DNA from: Ectobius pallidus
Taxonomy: Eukaryota; Arthropoda; Insecta; Blattodea; Ectobiidae
Reading direction: 5' to 3'
NCBI GenBank assembly: GCA_964059195.1
Contig: CAXKWD010000008.1
Span: 44,631,502-44,695,501, forward strand
DNA length: 64,000 nt
Part shown: positions 8,358 to 20,296 of the stretch, in pieces
Layout: the number at the start of each line of letters is the position of its first letter
Numbering within the stretch: position 1 is the first letter of the stretch
Notes under the pieces: model-generated
Databases searched by the model: none
Seen by the model: only the letters and a program-made list of their open reading frames with translations
What the model was told of the DNA's origin: nothing
Made by a program: the position numbers and the translations under genes

Positions 8358-11300
8358 TTGTGTGAGAAACAGATTATATCAAATTCATCGTCAGTGTCAT
8401 CCTCAACACAGAATGTCCTCAACAGGAAAGCAGCCATGGCATACAAAGAAGTCATCATCAGAGGCATCTGGAACATGAATTTTATGTTGTTTTGGTATGC
8501 ATTTCTAGTGGTACAATTTTTTGCAGATAGTACATTCAAAATCTTTCTTTTGAGAATCCACGGTACAAGCACACTAAAGCACATTCCATGGATAGGGCTC
8601 TATCTGCTAGTAGAAGGTTTAGAATTGTTGCTTGATATCACTTGTCTTCTGGTGGAAGGGTCAGTTGATGTCATTTGTGCAAAAGTTTCAGTTAGAGACT
8701 TCTTTGTGATCTTTGGGTTTTTGTTGGTTATTCTAGTAACAGGCTCTTGTTACCAATTGCTACTCTTGCATTATGCTGCTCTTCTTTCATTGTCCTTTTC
8801 TTTCCTTTTCTCTTTTTCGTTGTTAGCTTCTTCCTTAAGTTATTCTTCTTTCCACTTCCCTGAAGTAAAAACAAATGGAATCCTTCTGATATTTTTCTCC
8901 TTTCTTTTAGGAGTTTCAGGCCAAATGAGAATTTGGTGTAAGCTGTTCTCCATGGGTGGTGTTAAAGGCAAATTATTACCCGCGTGCCATATCTTGGGCG
9001 CTGGATTTACGGGGAAGTGAGGGTTGGGGGGAACAAAACATAGCTAATCCGCCAGTCTTTCTGCAGTGTTGTCAACAAAAGAAATCACATTTCAGCAGAA
9101 TCGTGCATATGGTAAGCGCACGTCAACAGCGTAAGTGTGGATGCCGAATTGGATAATTATTTCCGATGAATCATCCTCGCTATTTTATGTAGTGACATTT
9201 AATAGACAACGATTTTAATGCAGTCCAATAATATAACGTGGTGACGGTATTGCGTAACAATTAATAACACGTCATAAGACGTTAGTTATCAAATAAATCA
9301 TTTTCCTCCGGGAAGAGAATGTTATATAAATAGGCTCAATAATTTTACACTGGATGACTAGTTTTAAGCATAAAGAAGAGTCTTAGCAGAACATGCTTCA
9401 CCATTTCGTGTTGTAAACCATAAGAGAGGTAAGGCATCTAAATGTGGAGAAAACTATAGGCCTAATTTTAAACGTATTTAATACGTTTTGTGAAAAGTTC
9501 GCTCAACTTTCAGTCCATGAAATTGACATCAGAGTTCACGGGAGTGTCAGAAATTAGCACATACGGAATTCTTAAAGAGGTGAGGAAAGTGTTGGATGTA
9601 CAATGACGTGTTTGTGAAATAAGCAAATCGAAAAATTGTATTTTTCCCCATAACTCCATGCGTCAGAAAATAAATAAATAAGGATCCTGAGACAGAATGA
9701 AAGCTTAGTATTGAAGCCATTAGATGTCAGGGTGTATAGCGTACTTCGTGTTTCAATGTTGTCAGCTGTAGCCTATCTACAAAGTTGAACGAAACCTACC
9801 GAATGAGGACTAGGGAGCCGAGCGCTCAAGAAATCGCGCGCGGGTAGTACTTATAGAACTAACTTCTTGATCCACATAATTTTCAGCTGGTTTTGTGGAG
9901 AGAATGTCTGCATTTTCTGCAGGATCGACACCCGTATTTTCAGAGTCAGATGGTGTACTGGTAGCATATTCTTCTCTCATGAAGAATCAAGAGCTAATGG
10001 AACTTAATACAGTTACATAATGTTCTTCTCTGTATATGCTTCCATCAAACAGAGGTGGTCTAGTGGAGAGAATCTCAGCATTTTCAGGAGCACCATTAGT
10101 CTTATAGTATTCAGGGTCAGGTGGTGCAGTACTTGTATGTTCTTTTGTGTTCATACCGATTTCACCCAGCAGAGGTGGTCTACACGACAGAATTTTGTAC
10201 TTTCTGGAGTACAATCAATGTTATTTATAGAACAATTTATATTCAATTCATGATAACGCTCGTACATCCTGTAGAGAACAAAAAAGTTATTCCCGTGTTC
10301 TTCTTCCACAATTTTCTTGATATTTCTAAATTTTGTTTATTCTTCTTTCTCTCACAACTTCACAGAAATGATCAAATGCTAGTAGAGGTAATTTGGGCCA
10401 TCTGGTTTTCTCATGAGTCTTTAGAATTATCCTTCCGTTGCTCTAAATCCATTTTAAACTGAGCACTGCAAGTCAATGTTGTGTAGCATAGTTTCAATTA
10501 TGGGTGCCAAATCCTGTTTTGTTACAGCCTTGTTCAGTTTTTGTGCTCTCCAAGCAAGAACTGGGTCTTTTCACTTGCTCTTCACAGGCTTGAAGGCAGA
10601 AATATTAGCTAGCTGGAGGATCTGGGTTGAATTTGGATAGAGGGCTGTAATTATTATCTTTAAAATAGTTCCTTGCACAACTCACTCAGATGGTAAGTGA
10701 ATTGGGATTTGTGGCCATCTATGAACAAAATAACCAGAAGTGGAATGCTATTTTTAAGAGAAATGGGTAAAACACATTTACAATAAACTCAAAGAAAACT
10801 TCAGACTTCATCCTGCCATTGTCATTGTGACCAATGCCCCATTTCCCAGGAACTCTACAGATAATGTCCTGTGGAATTCTTTGAAGTGGATAAATTATCA
10901 TAGGAGGACAGGTCTTACCAGATGCCGAGAAAGTGCACATCACCATAAAAGTTGATTTTGCCTGACTGTGCTCCACCTCATACACATTCTTAGATCCCAT
11001 GGGCACCAGAACAAGGTTCTTCTTTGGGCACAACATGAAATTAGTTTCATCACCATTGAAAACCCTCTCAGGATCTGACAGGACATCAAAGACATTCCCT
11101 TCTTTCAGAATGTCTTCTACTGACTTGAACCACCCTCGGATGTTGTCTTCGCTTACGCAAGCACTGGCAGCAGTAACTCCTTCTGGTGTCCTGCAAGCGA
11201 TTTTGGGATGTCTGCGCAGGAACCCATGGTACCATTTATTTCCAGGCATATTATCCTTAAATGGACTAGGACAGTTATTTTGTTCTACAAATTCCTTAAC

Positions 11301-11772
11301 ACTCTTCTGAATATCTTCCTTTCTTTGTGGAAACCCTTTACTTGCACAATCAAATATCCACCTGCAAAATTTATAAACAGATGAATAATTACTTAATCAT
11401 ATAGATTTAAATTTAAAAGTATGTTTTAAAAATTAAAAATTACTCAGAATAAAAATTTATACATTTTTTTTAAGAAGTTAAAATTTGAATTATTAAATAT
11501 CTGAAAAATGTCATTAAAATCAGAATATGCTCATAAAAATGATAATAGGTTTACGGTACGCACCAAACCAAGGTGTTTTCCTCTTCTTTGGTGAGTATAG
11601 GAGGTGGTCCATGCATGGATTTAGAAAACTTCTCACTACAACGGAATTGTAGAGTAGACCTCGGGACACCATGAAATTTTGCTGCTCTCTTAAATGGCAT
11701 GCCTTCTCTCACTGCATTAAGAGCTGTGTTAAAATTTGATGTTGTATATTTCTGCGAACCACGAGGGCCCAT
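8358..11772 (-). pseudogene. Pogo/Tigger transposase, degenerate
   Basis: Exon 1 (11772 to about 11565) encodes a psq-type HTH: GSQKYTTSNFNTALNAVREG and FHGVPRSTLQFR. An intron (donor GTGCGT near 11564, acceptor TTTTGCAG near 11362) leads to WIFDCASKGFPQRKEDIQ, GWFKSVED and the first catalytic Asp in NGDETNF (about 10980). The second Asp is in FIDGHKSQF (about 10715) after a frameshift. The third site reads LQLANISAFKPVK, where the family has Asp (ADV), so it is changed to Asn. Several stops follow. The C-terminal tail continues at 9860-10215 and, beyond TE3, at 8358-8970 (IWPETPKRKEK, FVFTSGKW). Confidence 0.85.
8975..9850 (+). mobile_element. TE3 copy 1: non-autonomous DNA element
   Basis: The left end is ATTACCCGCGTGCCATATC and the right end, inverted, is ACTACCCGCGCGCGATTTC. 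Copies at 22402-23195 and 38926-39788 share the interior (AAGAAGAGTCTTAGCAGAAC; GTATAGCGTACTTCGTGTTT). No gene is carried. Both ends have GC-rich TIRs of about 30 bp. It splits the pogo transposase C-terminal coding region between SSIS and PLTPPMENS. Target duplication unclear; superfamily unknown. Confidence 0.85.
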
Positions 11773-12010
11773 GTTTGATAAAGCAGATGTCTAAGTAACA
11801 AATTGAGAAGTGAATCAGAAATGTCCAATAATTGGCACTGTTTTTTCCAGTAATTGACACCCATGCCAATAACTGGCTACATTCATTTTAAAAAAGTCAT
11901 GTTTGAAATGATTGGTTATAAGCATCTTATTGTCAACTTAGTGCTGGTTTGCATTGAAATTTCTGTTTGATTGAATTTACCAGTTGTTGGCACCATCTGC
12001 CAATAACTGG

Positions 12011-13386
12011 AATACATGCATTATTTAATACCAGTAATATGCATGTCTCGAATGGACGTGTTGATTGAAGTGAGGAATCCTAGATTTTCGCTAAACGATT
12101 CAGAAAAGCTTACTGATAACTGGTATTTATATATCGTTGCTTTAGGTAACACATATATTTTAAAAATAATTATATAGTAAAGCACTGTCCTTAACTTACC
12201 TCCAAGAAATAGAGCAAAAATTCACCAAGCCAAACACAACTTCACAGATGGAGTGATAGCGCTCAACTAATTGTTGATTGTTGTCGGAAACTAGTTTGTT
12301 CATGTAAAGTCCCCTTAAAAATAAGAGAAACTTGTTGCCAATCTTTGGCTCACATCTTCAGAAGGTACCCGACCCAAATATGACATTTTGTTTTCATATG
12401 ATTTTCCGTTTTGGAGTTAGCCTGACATCCACACAGACACACAAACATGTTCAGGAGGCCTTGAAACGTGCATTTATGTTAAAAACTCAACTTCGTTTAT
12501 ATGGTACAGGCAGAGGAAGTAAAAATACTGGGAATATCATTAGATATCTTTTCAAAAGAATGAGAAGTTCAGAGAGGATATTATATGGCAGAAGATTTTC
12601 TTTCGTTCTTTTCAGAAAATGTCCACAAATATTTGACTTTAGTCACAGACATAATTATATCACCTAAATACTGTTAATTAGAAAGAAGAGCATTTTTCTT
12701 ATATTCTTACACTAATCTATGAATAAAAAATCATAAACTTGCAGAAGTATGGTGTTCAATGACAATTTTATGAGTTCATATTATTTTTTCCAATGTTACA
12801 AATGAAGCAATTACATTTAAAAATCAATACCAGTACTAGTTGTTCTTTGCCAAAAAAAAATCATTCAATACAACTTCGTATTTGTAAAAAAAGGTTGTTT
12901 TACAATGCCAATGCTACGCATAAAATTTTAAGTCACTTAGAAAACTTTATACAATTTTGTAGCAAAATGTAAGGTCACTTACAAAAGATTTATATGTTGT
13001 AAGAATTTCTGTTTCACAACAAATCTAATCTAATTTATGAAAAACTTACTCTAGCTATTAAACATTTTATCAAATACCCTATAAAATATTGGTAAGTTAT
13101 TTTTTAGATACCTTATGAGTAGCAATTGGCTAAAAGCAGTTTTCACATATTTTTTTTTTTACAATCTCTAACATTCTGACATTCTGATGGTCCATAGCAC
13201 TTATACTGTTACAAAACTCAAGTGTTAGAACCTGCTGAGGTTTTCATTGGGACTGAAAAAATAACTGAATTTTGTAGCTTACTCAAAAGTTCTTATTTCC
13301 TGGCAATTTTAATTTTTAACAAACAGTAAGGATCATTAACATTCCAATGTATGGACTGTTTGCCACACATGTATCATATCTATTCA
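12011..13386. other. No recognisable gene
   Basis: AT-rich. A short segment at 12390-12450 (GATTTTCCGTTTTGGAGTTA, then CACACAGACACACAAACATG) resembles the end of an old dispersed repeat like that inside 54704-55405. Nothing else stood out. Confidence 0.5.
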
Positions 13387-13394
13387 TGCAGAGT

Positions 13395-14233
13395 CAAGGG
13401 CGCCCATATGATATTTTCTAGGGGGGTACTTTTTGAAATTTATTTATTTTTTGTTGCTTTAACTTCTTGAGCCACTTTGTAACATTTTATTAATAAGTGC
13501 AACAATGACGTAGCCAGAAAATAATTTTGGGGAGGATCGAAGGGGGGTTTGGGGGTATGGAATACCCCCCAAGAAAGGGTGGTCCACCCCTGGAAAATCT
13601 TTAGATATTGAACTAATGAAAATCACATTTTACGCTATTTTAGCACTGAAAAAGTAATTAGCAAATTTGTTTACCATACTCTAAGACATGTCAACATAAA
13701 CAAGAAATCTCTACGTACGTCGGGGTCCACCCCTGGAAAGTTTTTGAACATTGAACTAATGAAAATCACATTTTACGCTATTTTAACACTGAAAACCTAG
13801 TTAGAAAATTTGTTTACCATACTCTAAGACATGATAATGTAAACAAGAAATTATTACTGAAGTTAGGCATCCACCCCTGGAAAAGTTCTAAATATTGAAC
13901 TAATGAAAATCACATTTTATTCTATTTTAGCACTGAAAAACTAGTTAGCATATTTGTTTACCATATTCTAAGACATGCCAAATGTAAACAAGAAATTGTT
14001 ACCTAAGTCGGGGGTTGACCCCCAGAAAATTTTTAAATATTGAACTACTGAAACTCACATATTATGCTATTTCAGCACTGGACCCCCCTTTTCTAATCCA
14101 CTGTGGATTCTGCTTCCATGTTGTCGATTTGGTAAAACTTCTGCAAACTTTTTATGTCTACTGACTTTTAAATAATTGTCCTTTCCCTGAGAGCTAGGGC
14201 CTCCTCCCTTGCTCCCGGGTATGGGCACCCAAG
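13395..14233. mobile_element. hAT-like non-autonomous element with internal tandem array
   Basis: The ends CAAGGGCGCCCATA and, inverted, CTTGGGTGCCCATA are flanked by 8-bp near-identical repeats TGCAGAGT (13387-13394) and TGCACAGT (14234-14241). Short TIRs plus an 8-bp duplication indicate hAT. There is no open frame, and the centre is a four-unit tandem array (see 13571-14100). Confidence 0.75.
13571..14100 (+). repeat. Tandem array, about four 145-bp units
   Basis: Units begin near 13576, 13721, 13866 and 14010 with CCACCCCTGGAAAA or close variants. They continue with TATTGAACTAATGAAAATCA, a stretch ACTGAAAA.CTAGTTAG and CATACTCTAAGACATG. The last unit is partial and the most diverged. The array lies inside the hAT-like element at 13395-14233. 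Confidence 0.9.
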
Positions 14234-14241
14234 TGCACAGT

Positions 14242-16922
14242 TTGTAGGTTCTATATTCCTATGCAATTCACAGGGAGAATATGTGTCTGATATGTTAGAT
14301 GGTGCAGGAAGCAACCTTCACAGTAATTATGTATTGATTACATGAAAATTCTTACCGGTACTTGTTCAGAGAATATTTCACCAATAGACAAAACATTTTT
14401 AAAATTTAATAAGGGAGGGATGATTTTGTTCAATTTACTTCTCAACCCATATGAAATCTTGAATGAATTATATGCATGAAATGACACATGTTGGAAACAT
14501 GTAATATCTGATTTTTTACTAATGTCTTGCATGATACTTGTTGAAAATGACTGATGCACAATATTGCTGAAGGACCTTAAATACTGGTTAAGAGGATGAA
14601 GAAAAGAAACTTTATGAAGCACCAAAGCAACAAACAATTCTTTAGGCTAGTTTATCCAACAAAACTAGGTTCAGTAACAAAGTTTTGCAACTGTTTTCTA
14701 TTTAAATGTGCAAGCACGAGAAGTAAAGGTGATAATGAGTCACGATACCAGGCAGTTTTAGCTGATTCCATCTTTTTTTGCAAAACTATAGCAGTAATTT
14801 TGAAGCAATACACATATTTAGTTTTGTAGATTGACGTGGGGGAAGTGAAGAATTTATGAATTGCTTGGCTTTATACATGGTTCAAAAGTGTACATGGGGT
14901 TTCAGTCACTTGAACTTCAAAAATAAGGTGAAACGTGCAGTTGCACTGGAATTAGTTTTCAAGAAATGGATGTGATCTCTTTCACAAAATTACTTTAATG
15001 AAAGTAGTTACGAAACCTAGTGTACTGGTAAACTAGCCTTTAAATATTATCCATTATGTTTTAAATGTGTCTGAAGTCAGGGTTTGAGAGTTCAGTTGGT
15101 AACAAGGAGTTACTTTAGACCAAAATGGCAGTTTGTCATTGTGCTTAACAACATCTTGTAGGCCACATTGTATTGGAGTCTTTTCATTCTGATGGAAGAA
15201 CCACATTCTGAATGTTCATAATATATAAACTATACATAAAAAAAAGACATGGCTGCATCTCACAAATTCAAAGTTGTTAAGTGAAATGAATGCTAGAATG
15301 AATTCCAATGTTACTTCATTACAAAGAGATCACAAATGCTACCCACCTTCACATATTAAACTGTGATGTCCTTTTATTGTTCTCCCTTACAATCCATGAT
15401 GTTTGAATAGCCTATTTTACATTAACAAAAAAGCACAATTTAAAGAGGCGGTGAAGAAATCTATAAAGTTCTATACATTTCAAGCTAATTGCTTGCTGTA
15501 AGAATTCAGGTACAATGAAAGTGGAATTTGTGGGATGAAATTCAGTGAATTCATTCAACACTGCATAAACACTGAAAAGGCATAGGGGTCCATTTTGCAC
15601 ATATATTCAATGCTCTAATAAGGACTTTCTAAAATCATTTAACTGCTGTAAATATATACAATTCTCAATTTTACAAAGTCTTCACTTAAATGCCTTCACT
15701 CTCCTTTCTTTGTGCATGGATATGTGAAGCTCATGTTAACTTTGTTAACATGTTATTCTAATAACATAATTTACATTACACTTACCAACAAACCTATTTT
15801 AACAACATAAATAAGCCATTTTATTAAGAGCTGAATAAGTTACTCAGATACTGGTACCTGATTGTATTCTATGGCCAATATTCCTTTCATACAAAGAAAG
15901 ACAGTCTACTGGCCAGAATCCACAGTACTTTTGTGCCATCTTATCTATAACGGCCACAAAGTTATTACTTAGGAACCAATCAAAATAATTGTATATTTAC
16001 TGCCTTATCAATGAGAAGAAATCATGAAAAATCTCTTGTAATAAAAACAATAAGTTCTAAATACATGTGCATACAATTTCATTATTTGGTTAAAAGAGTG
16101 ATCTTTAAAAATTCACAAATTTTATTTATGAAGAAGGTTACCCCAGTTCATAATTTTAACTTCCAACTTATTACTTCATATTGGATACAGAAATTTCATA
16201 CAAAATATAGAAAAATATAGGAGAAATGAACTGTACAAGCCTATTCATTCTGTTAATTGTTTTGTATGCAGTCTGCCATGGTTTTATGAACTGGGTGAGG
16301 AATTGAGTAAGTTATCACACGTTTAAAGGTTAATATCAGCTAATTCTTATCGTGTACAATTAATTAAAAGGCAATTTTACAAAAATAACTGCAAATTTCA
16401 CACAACCTTACATTCAGTAAAATCATAAAGATCAAGTATAATAAGTAACTGAAAATTGTTCATACATAGAATGCTATATATTACATAAACAGCTTTACAA
16501 TTATGTATTTTGAATGTTATAGAGGCTTTTACAATCACAGGAGCAGAACAGAAGAATATACTACTCAGCTGCAAGCTTTCAATACTGGTAAAAATCCATT
16601 AGTATAATAAATTAATTCAGTCAATAAATATTATTTTGAGTATTACCTGTTTATATTAGTTTTTTATAATACTGTAAAATGTATTAACTTATACAGAAGG
16701 CTAAATGTTACAGTGAAGCAATGAGATAAAGAACAGAAAGGGAGTCAGATTTTGTGACTCTCTCTCAATTCTTCACATTATATTTTATATACCAGTATTA
16801 GGCTATATGTGACAGCAGCCCAACTCAGTAAGTACTTACTCATACAAAAGCACATTTAATGATAAAAGGAAAAGTCAAATTGCTAGAGAAGCAAGAGAAC
16901 AAAATCACTCATTTAACTGAGA
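14242..16922. other. Low-copy-looking AT-rich sequence, no gene recognised
   Basis: Open stretches here are short and AT-driven (for example 14338-14637 minus, 15412-15600 minus). None shows domain motifs or convincing splice structure. No terminal repeats or RNA genes seen. It could be intronic, intergenic or 3' UTR of the minus-strand host gene; nothing decides this. Confidence 0.5.
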
Positions 16923-16937
16923 ATGATTAATCATTCC

Positions 16938-17500
16938 CGTGTGGGGTTATGTGCTAGTCCCCCATCGGGTGCCTCCCCAGGTGGCAGATAGGGAAATGCC
17001 TCCTAGATATAGGTGGTACCAAGGAAATGAAATACTTGAAGCAGACCAAAACTTCCGTAAACGGGTAGATGTAACTCGATAGTCATGGTGAAGACAAAAC
17101 TTCTAGGTCAATGGCCAAAAAACAGCTGTGAGTTCAGGAGCAGTGAGGTAGCAGCCCCACCATTGAAATAGCTCTGTGCAGCATTTGTATTGCGGCCAGA
17201 GTGAAGTTTTTAATTACTGAAAAGCCTCAAATTATTAACTGGACTGTTCACACTGTAAACCGACCACAGCAAAGGAAAAAGGACAAATGATTTGGCATTG
17301 CAGAATCACTCAAAATAGGAACATGGAATGTGAGGGCGTAAGTTACAAAGAATGGATAATAAGTTACCTGCATTCCATTTCAAACACATAAGTATAAATC
17401 ACAAGCTATAGAAATATAGGAAGACCTATAAAATGCTGGAGGGAAATATGAGGCCGGAACAGGAGATTATCTCCTAAACCGTGAAGTGTTGATGATGATG
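16938..17500 (+). mobile_element. Internally deleted LINE ('half-LINE') with perfect target duplication
   Basis: The 15-bp sequence ATGATTAATCATTCC occurs at 16923-16937 and 17501-17515. The insert starts with CCCATCGGGTGCCTCCCCAG, a LINE-type 5' UTR, and reaches IGTWNVRA (about 17318-17341), the usual beginning of an APE endonuclease. It then jumps to a C terminus, GRPIKCWREICEAGTGDYLL, and a (GAT)n tail. Endonuclease, reverse transcriptase and linker are absent. This is a non-autonomous derivative mobilised by a full LINE, or an insertion that deleted internally. Confidence 0.85.
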
Positions 17501-17515
17501 ATGATTAATCATTCC

Positions 17516-18226
17516 ATGGCTGAGCAAGGTAAAACTGGTACCCTAACCTTAAATTTTTATTGAGTAACTTTTGAGAAAATTTTTATATGTTTTCCAGCTC
17601 AATGTAATATTTCTCCACACATTAAAGAATGCTGCTAGAAAATAATTACTTTCTTAATGTAGGCCTATTTTTAAAAGTGAGGTTTGTTTCATTATGGCAT
17701 TTGGTGTATAAATCCATGCAATTAAATTAATTTTTCTTTAAAACAAACATTTTTAAAATAAAATAATGTATTCAGAAAACTATATTAATATTTAGAGTCC
17801 AAACAGGGAATTGTTCTAAAAAATTAATTGTTCTAGAGTTAATGCTTACAACTGCATTACTTCAAAGAATAATTCACATTTAAATACATTTATTATTTAA
17901 CAAAATAAAGCATTCAGAGTACTGTAATAAACATGTATATGAAGTGGCAAATGTAAAAGAAAATGAATAGGGAACCTGAGATATCTCACAGCCACAGAAA
18001 GATTAATTTGTGTATTGTTAGCATTTAACAAAAGCAGAGGTTTCATTCCTCTTCGGATACCACAATATGTTTGTCTCAAAATATTTAAAATTCAATTACA
18101 ACCAATTTTTCTTGGAACAGAACACTTTTCTGCTCAAGATAATATTACAACTCTTATACAGAAACATACACATTACAGTATTTCCCCAAGAGAATTATTC
18201 ATATTTATACATAAAAGCCATATATA
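17516..18226. other. No recognisable gene
   Basis: AT-rich spacer between the half-LINE and TE5. Short open stretches only, with no domain character. Confidence 0.5.
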
Positions 18227-18833
18227 ATTGAAGAGCTTTTAGCAAAAACAACCTTAGTCCAAAAATTTGAAAATTGAGTTTCCTGTGTCATTGGGTGCTA
18301 CCACAGTATAAGTATTAATACAGTAAGGAAACTGTGTGTTAAAAGTCCTATGACAACTTGTTAGCTGGGCGACACTAGCGCTCCATGCGGCGGTTGAGTA
18401 AAACTGCATTCTCACCATATAAAATAACTTGGGAAAATGCATAAACACATAACAAAATATGTTATAATAAGAGAAAAAAATCTTCTTTCAAAACTGAATT
18501 TTAAATTTAAGAAACAATGAAGCATGTATTATATTTTAGTTAAGATCAGGCACAATTTTTAAATGCCACTTACCTGTAACTTGCACTGCAGTTCCTAGGG
18601 CTATTCTTATTACAAGTTTTAATAACTTCAAGATGATTCTTGGAAAACCAATTATAACTCATTTTTATTTTTAAAAGTAGCCTAATATTACATTAGAATA
18701 GAAATGTCATCATTTTACAAAAATAATACAATATTACATAAGATACAATACAAAATTCAAATAAAAATATAGGTTTCTATCAATATTTCTCAATTTCTAA
18801 TACTCCAAAACTGCTTTTAGTATACAGTCGGTA

Positions 18834-18982
18834 CAGCAGTTTTAATTAAAGAGTTCTTATTGGAATTCATAAACTGGCTGTTTTCGAAGTGTTCCAAACA
18901 TAGGCGGCAATTTACATTTAAATATTTTACAGTTTTTGTTAGTAGGTCTTCTCGCCGACTATGGATGACCCATTTTTTACAC
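18834..18982 (-). pseudogene. THAP domain exon (C-terminal half), TE5
   Basis: An acceptor TGTAATGATTTCAG precedes 18982. The exon encodes KKWVIHSRREDLLTKTVKYL, then RLCLEHFENSQFMNS and KTAVPTV, and ends near a possible donor GTATAC. These are the second half of a THAP zinc-binding DNA-binding domain: the conserved Trp, the Cys-x2-His pair in CLEHF, and the AVPT box. The first Cys pair, on another exon, was not found. THAP domains recognise DNA ends in P-type transposases. The rest of the transposase is missing or unrecognisable. Confidence 0.75.
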
Positions 18983-19349
18983 CTGAAATCATTACAACAA
19001 TTGAAGGTAGATCGAAGCCGTAAGATACAGAAACAAAATACAATCTCAACAATGAAGTTGAGGACGAGCAGTGTGACAAACCTATATTCAAAGGTCACTC
19101 TTTAATATAATTTATAACTTAAACGTTGATTTTAAAGGTGGGAAAAACCTTGGACTAGATACGCTTCTTAACAGTAGCCTATTTTAGGTAAGCCTATTGC
19201 TTGCCTAGGTTTGGATAATGATGTCATGTTAGTTTACTGTCGCAAACACCTTAATGGCACATGTATCCGAGAATTTATGATGTAAGATTATGTTTTCGTC
19301 ATCTTTACGCCTACATCGTATTCGAGAAAATAAATATCGTACCGCCTGT

Positions 19350-19600
19350 AAAATCGGCTATGTGCACTTTTTTTACGAAATTGAGTTATGTGCACTGATA
19401 TTCCTTAGCATTGATCCTTACAACCGGGCATGTGGATCTTTGATTGTCAGGTTTGTGCAAGCAAAGAAAAAAAATCGGCTACATGCTGCAAAATGGCCAT
19501 GTGCATTAGAGCTCACATAGCCATTCTTGACTGCCAACACGGCACACATGTTTGTATACATAACCGGCCCTGACATATACATTACAATGCACATAGGAAA
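19350..19600. repeat. Cluster of GGCTATGTGCAC-like words inside TE5
   Basis: Variants occur at about 19354 (CGGCTATGTGCAC), 19386 (GTTATGTGCAC), 19426, 19473 (CGGCTACATGC), 19492 (GGCCATGTGCA) and, inverted, 19514 (CACATAGCC) and 19583 (TGCACATAGG). The cluster may be a small nested element or an internal binding-site array. Borders are uncertain. Confidence 0.4.
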
Positions 19601-20296
19601 TAAGCTGCACCGCAGCAAATATTGTGTTATCTTAAGCGATCACAATACGACATCCTAAATATTGTTATCTTAACCGTGATAGAGACTGCTGACATTTTCA
19701 TTTCATTAGTATCTATTGTTAGAAATTACAACATAATTAAAGATAAAAATATTACATTAAAGTAAATGTAAACATAACCACACCAGAACATGTGTCAAGA
19801 GTAAGCCAGCAGGCATACAATAAATATTACGTATTTTTCTTCTTACCTTTCTGGATCTTTTGGGAAAGTGAAGAAATGCAATTCAGGATTTCTTCCTTTA
19901 TTGGTACTGCAATTTATAGCAGAACAATAACATCCTTTCCAAACATGCATTGCTATAAAAATTCAAGACTCCTATTTATTTCCATTCTTCCCGCAGTAGT
20001 GATTGTAGTATTACTCAATGGCCGGTAGGATCGCATGGAATCTGCGCGCGCATGTCCGTATGGCAGAAAAACGGACTGAGTTTCTTTACTGTATTAATAC
20101 GTATACTGTGGTGCTACAACCTACTGGTCATTGTTTAAACTACATGATATGGCAAAATCTGCTATAGTCCCTCAAATATAGGGTTACAAAGTTTACCAAG
20201 TTTAGCAAAAACAACCACTATCCATTCAGTTTTTTGCAAATACCTAGTGATTTGGTTTTTGGACTATGGTTGTTTTTGCTAAAAGCTCTTCAATTA

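Larger units (their letters stand above)
7961..12010 (-). mobile_element. Pogo/Tigger-type DNA transposon (about 3.2 kb) interrupted by TE3 copy 1
   Basis: The ends carry CCAGTTATTGGCA (7961) and the inverted TGCCAATAACTGG (11998-12010). The word CAGTTATTGGCAC or close variants recurs at about 7962, 8151, 8172 and 8195 on the left and at about 11826, 11846, 11861, 11981 and 12000 on the right. Inside is a decayed minus-strand pogo transposase gene. A clear TA target duplication could not be fixed. The 876-bp TE3 copy at 8975-9850 splits the 3' coding part. Confidence 0.85.
18227..20294 (-). mobile_element. TE5: THAP-containing DNA transposon with TIRs
   Basis: The left end ATTGAAGAGCTTTTAGCAAA and the right end form TIRs of about 40 bp (with AACAACC.TAGTCCAAAAA) flanked by TA at 18225-18226 and 20295-20296. 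A second inverted block (ACCACAGTATA.GTATTAATA) lies at 18299-18331 and about 20090-20122. The words TAGCAAAAACAACC and GTTTTTGCTA also recur subterminally (20202). A minus-strand THAP exon lies at 18834-18982. TA duplication plus THAP is unusual: P elements have 8-bp and Kolobok TTAA targets. Confidence 0.85.

Noticed and set aside
8358..9020. 220-codon open stretch on plus with many Leu/Phe, looking like a membrane protein
   Set aside because: It is antisense to the lysine-rich tail of the pogo transposase (minus: IWPETPKRKEK, ITKKSLTE). The hydrophobicity is the mirror of Lys/Glu codons, and it runs into TE3.
13571..14100. CRISPR-like array
   Set aside because: Units of 145 bp are adjacent and diverged, without unique spacers of fixed size. 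The genome is eukaryotic and the array lies in a hAT-like element.
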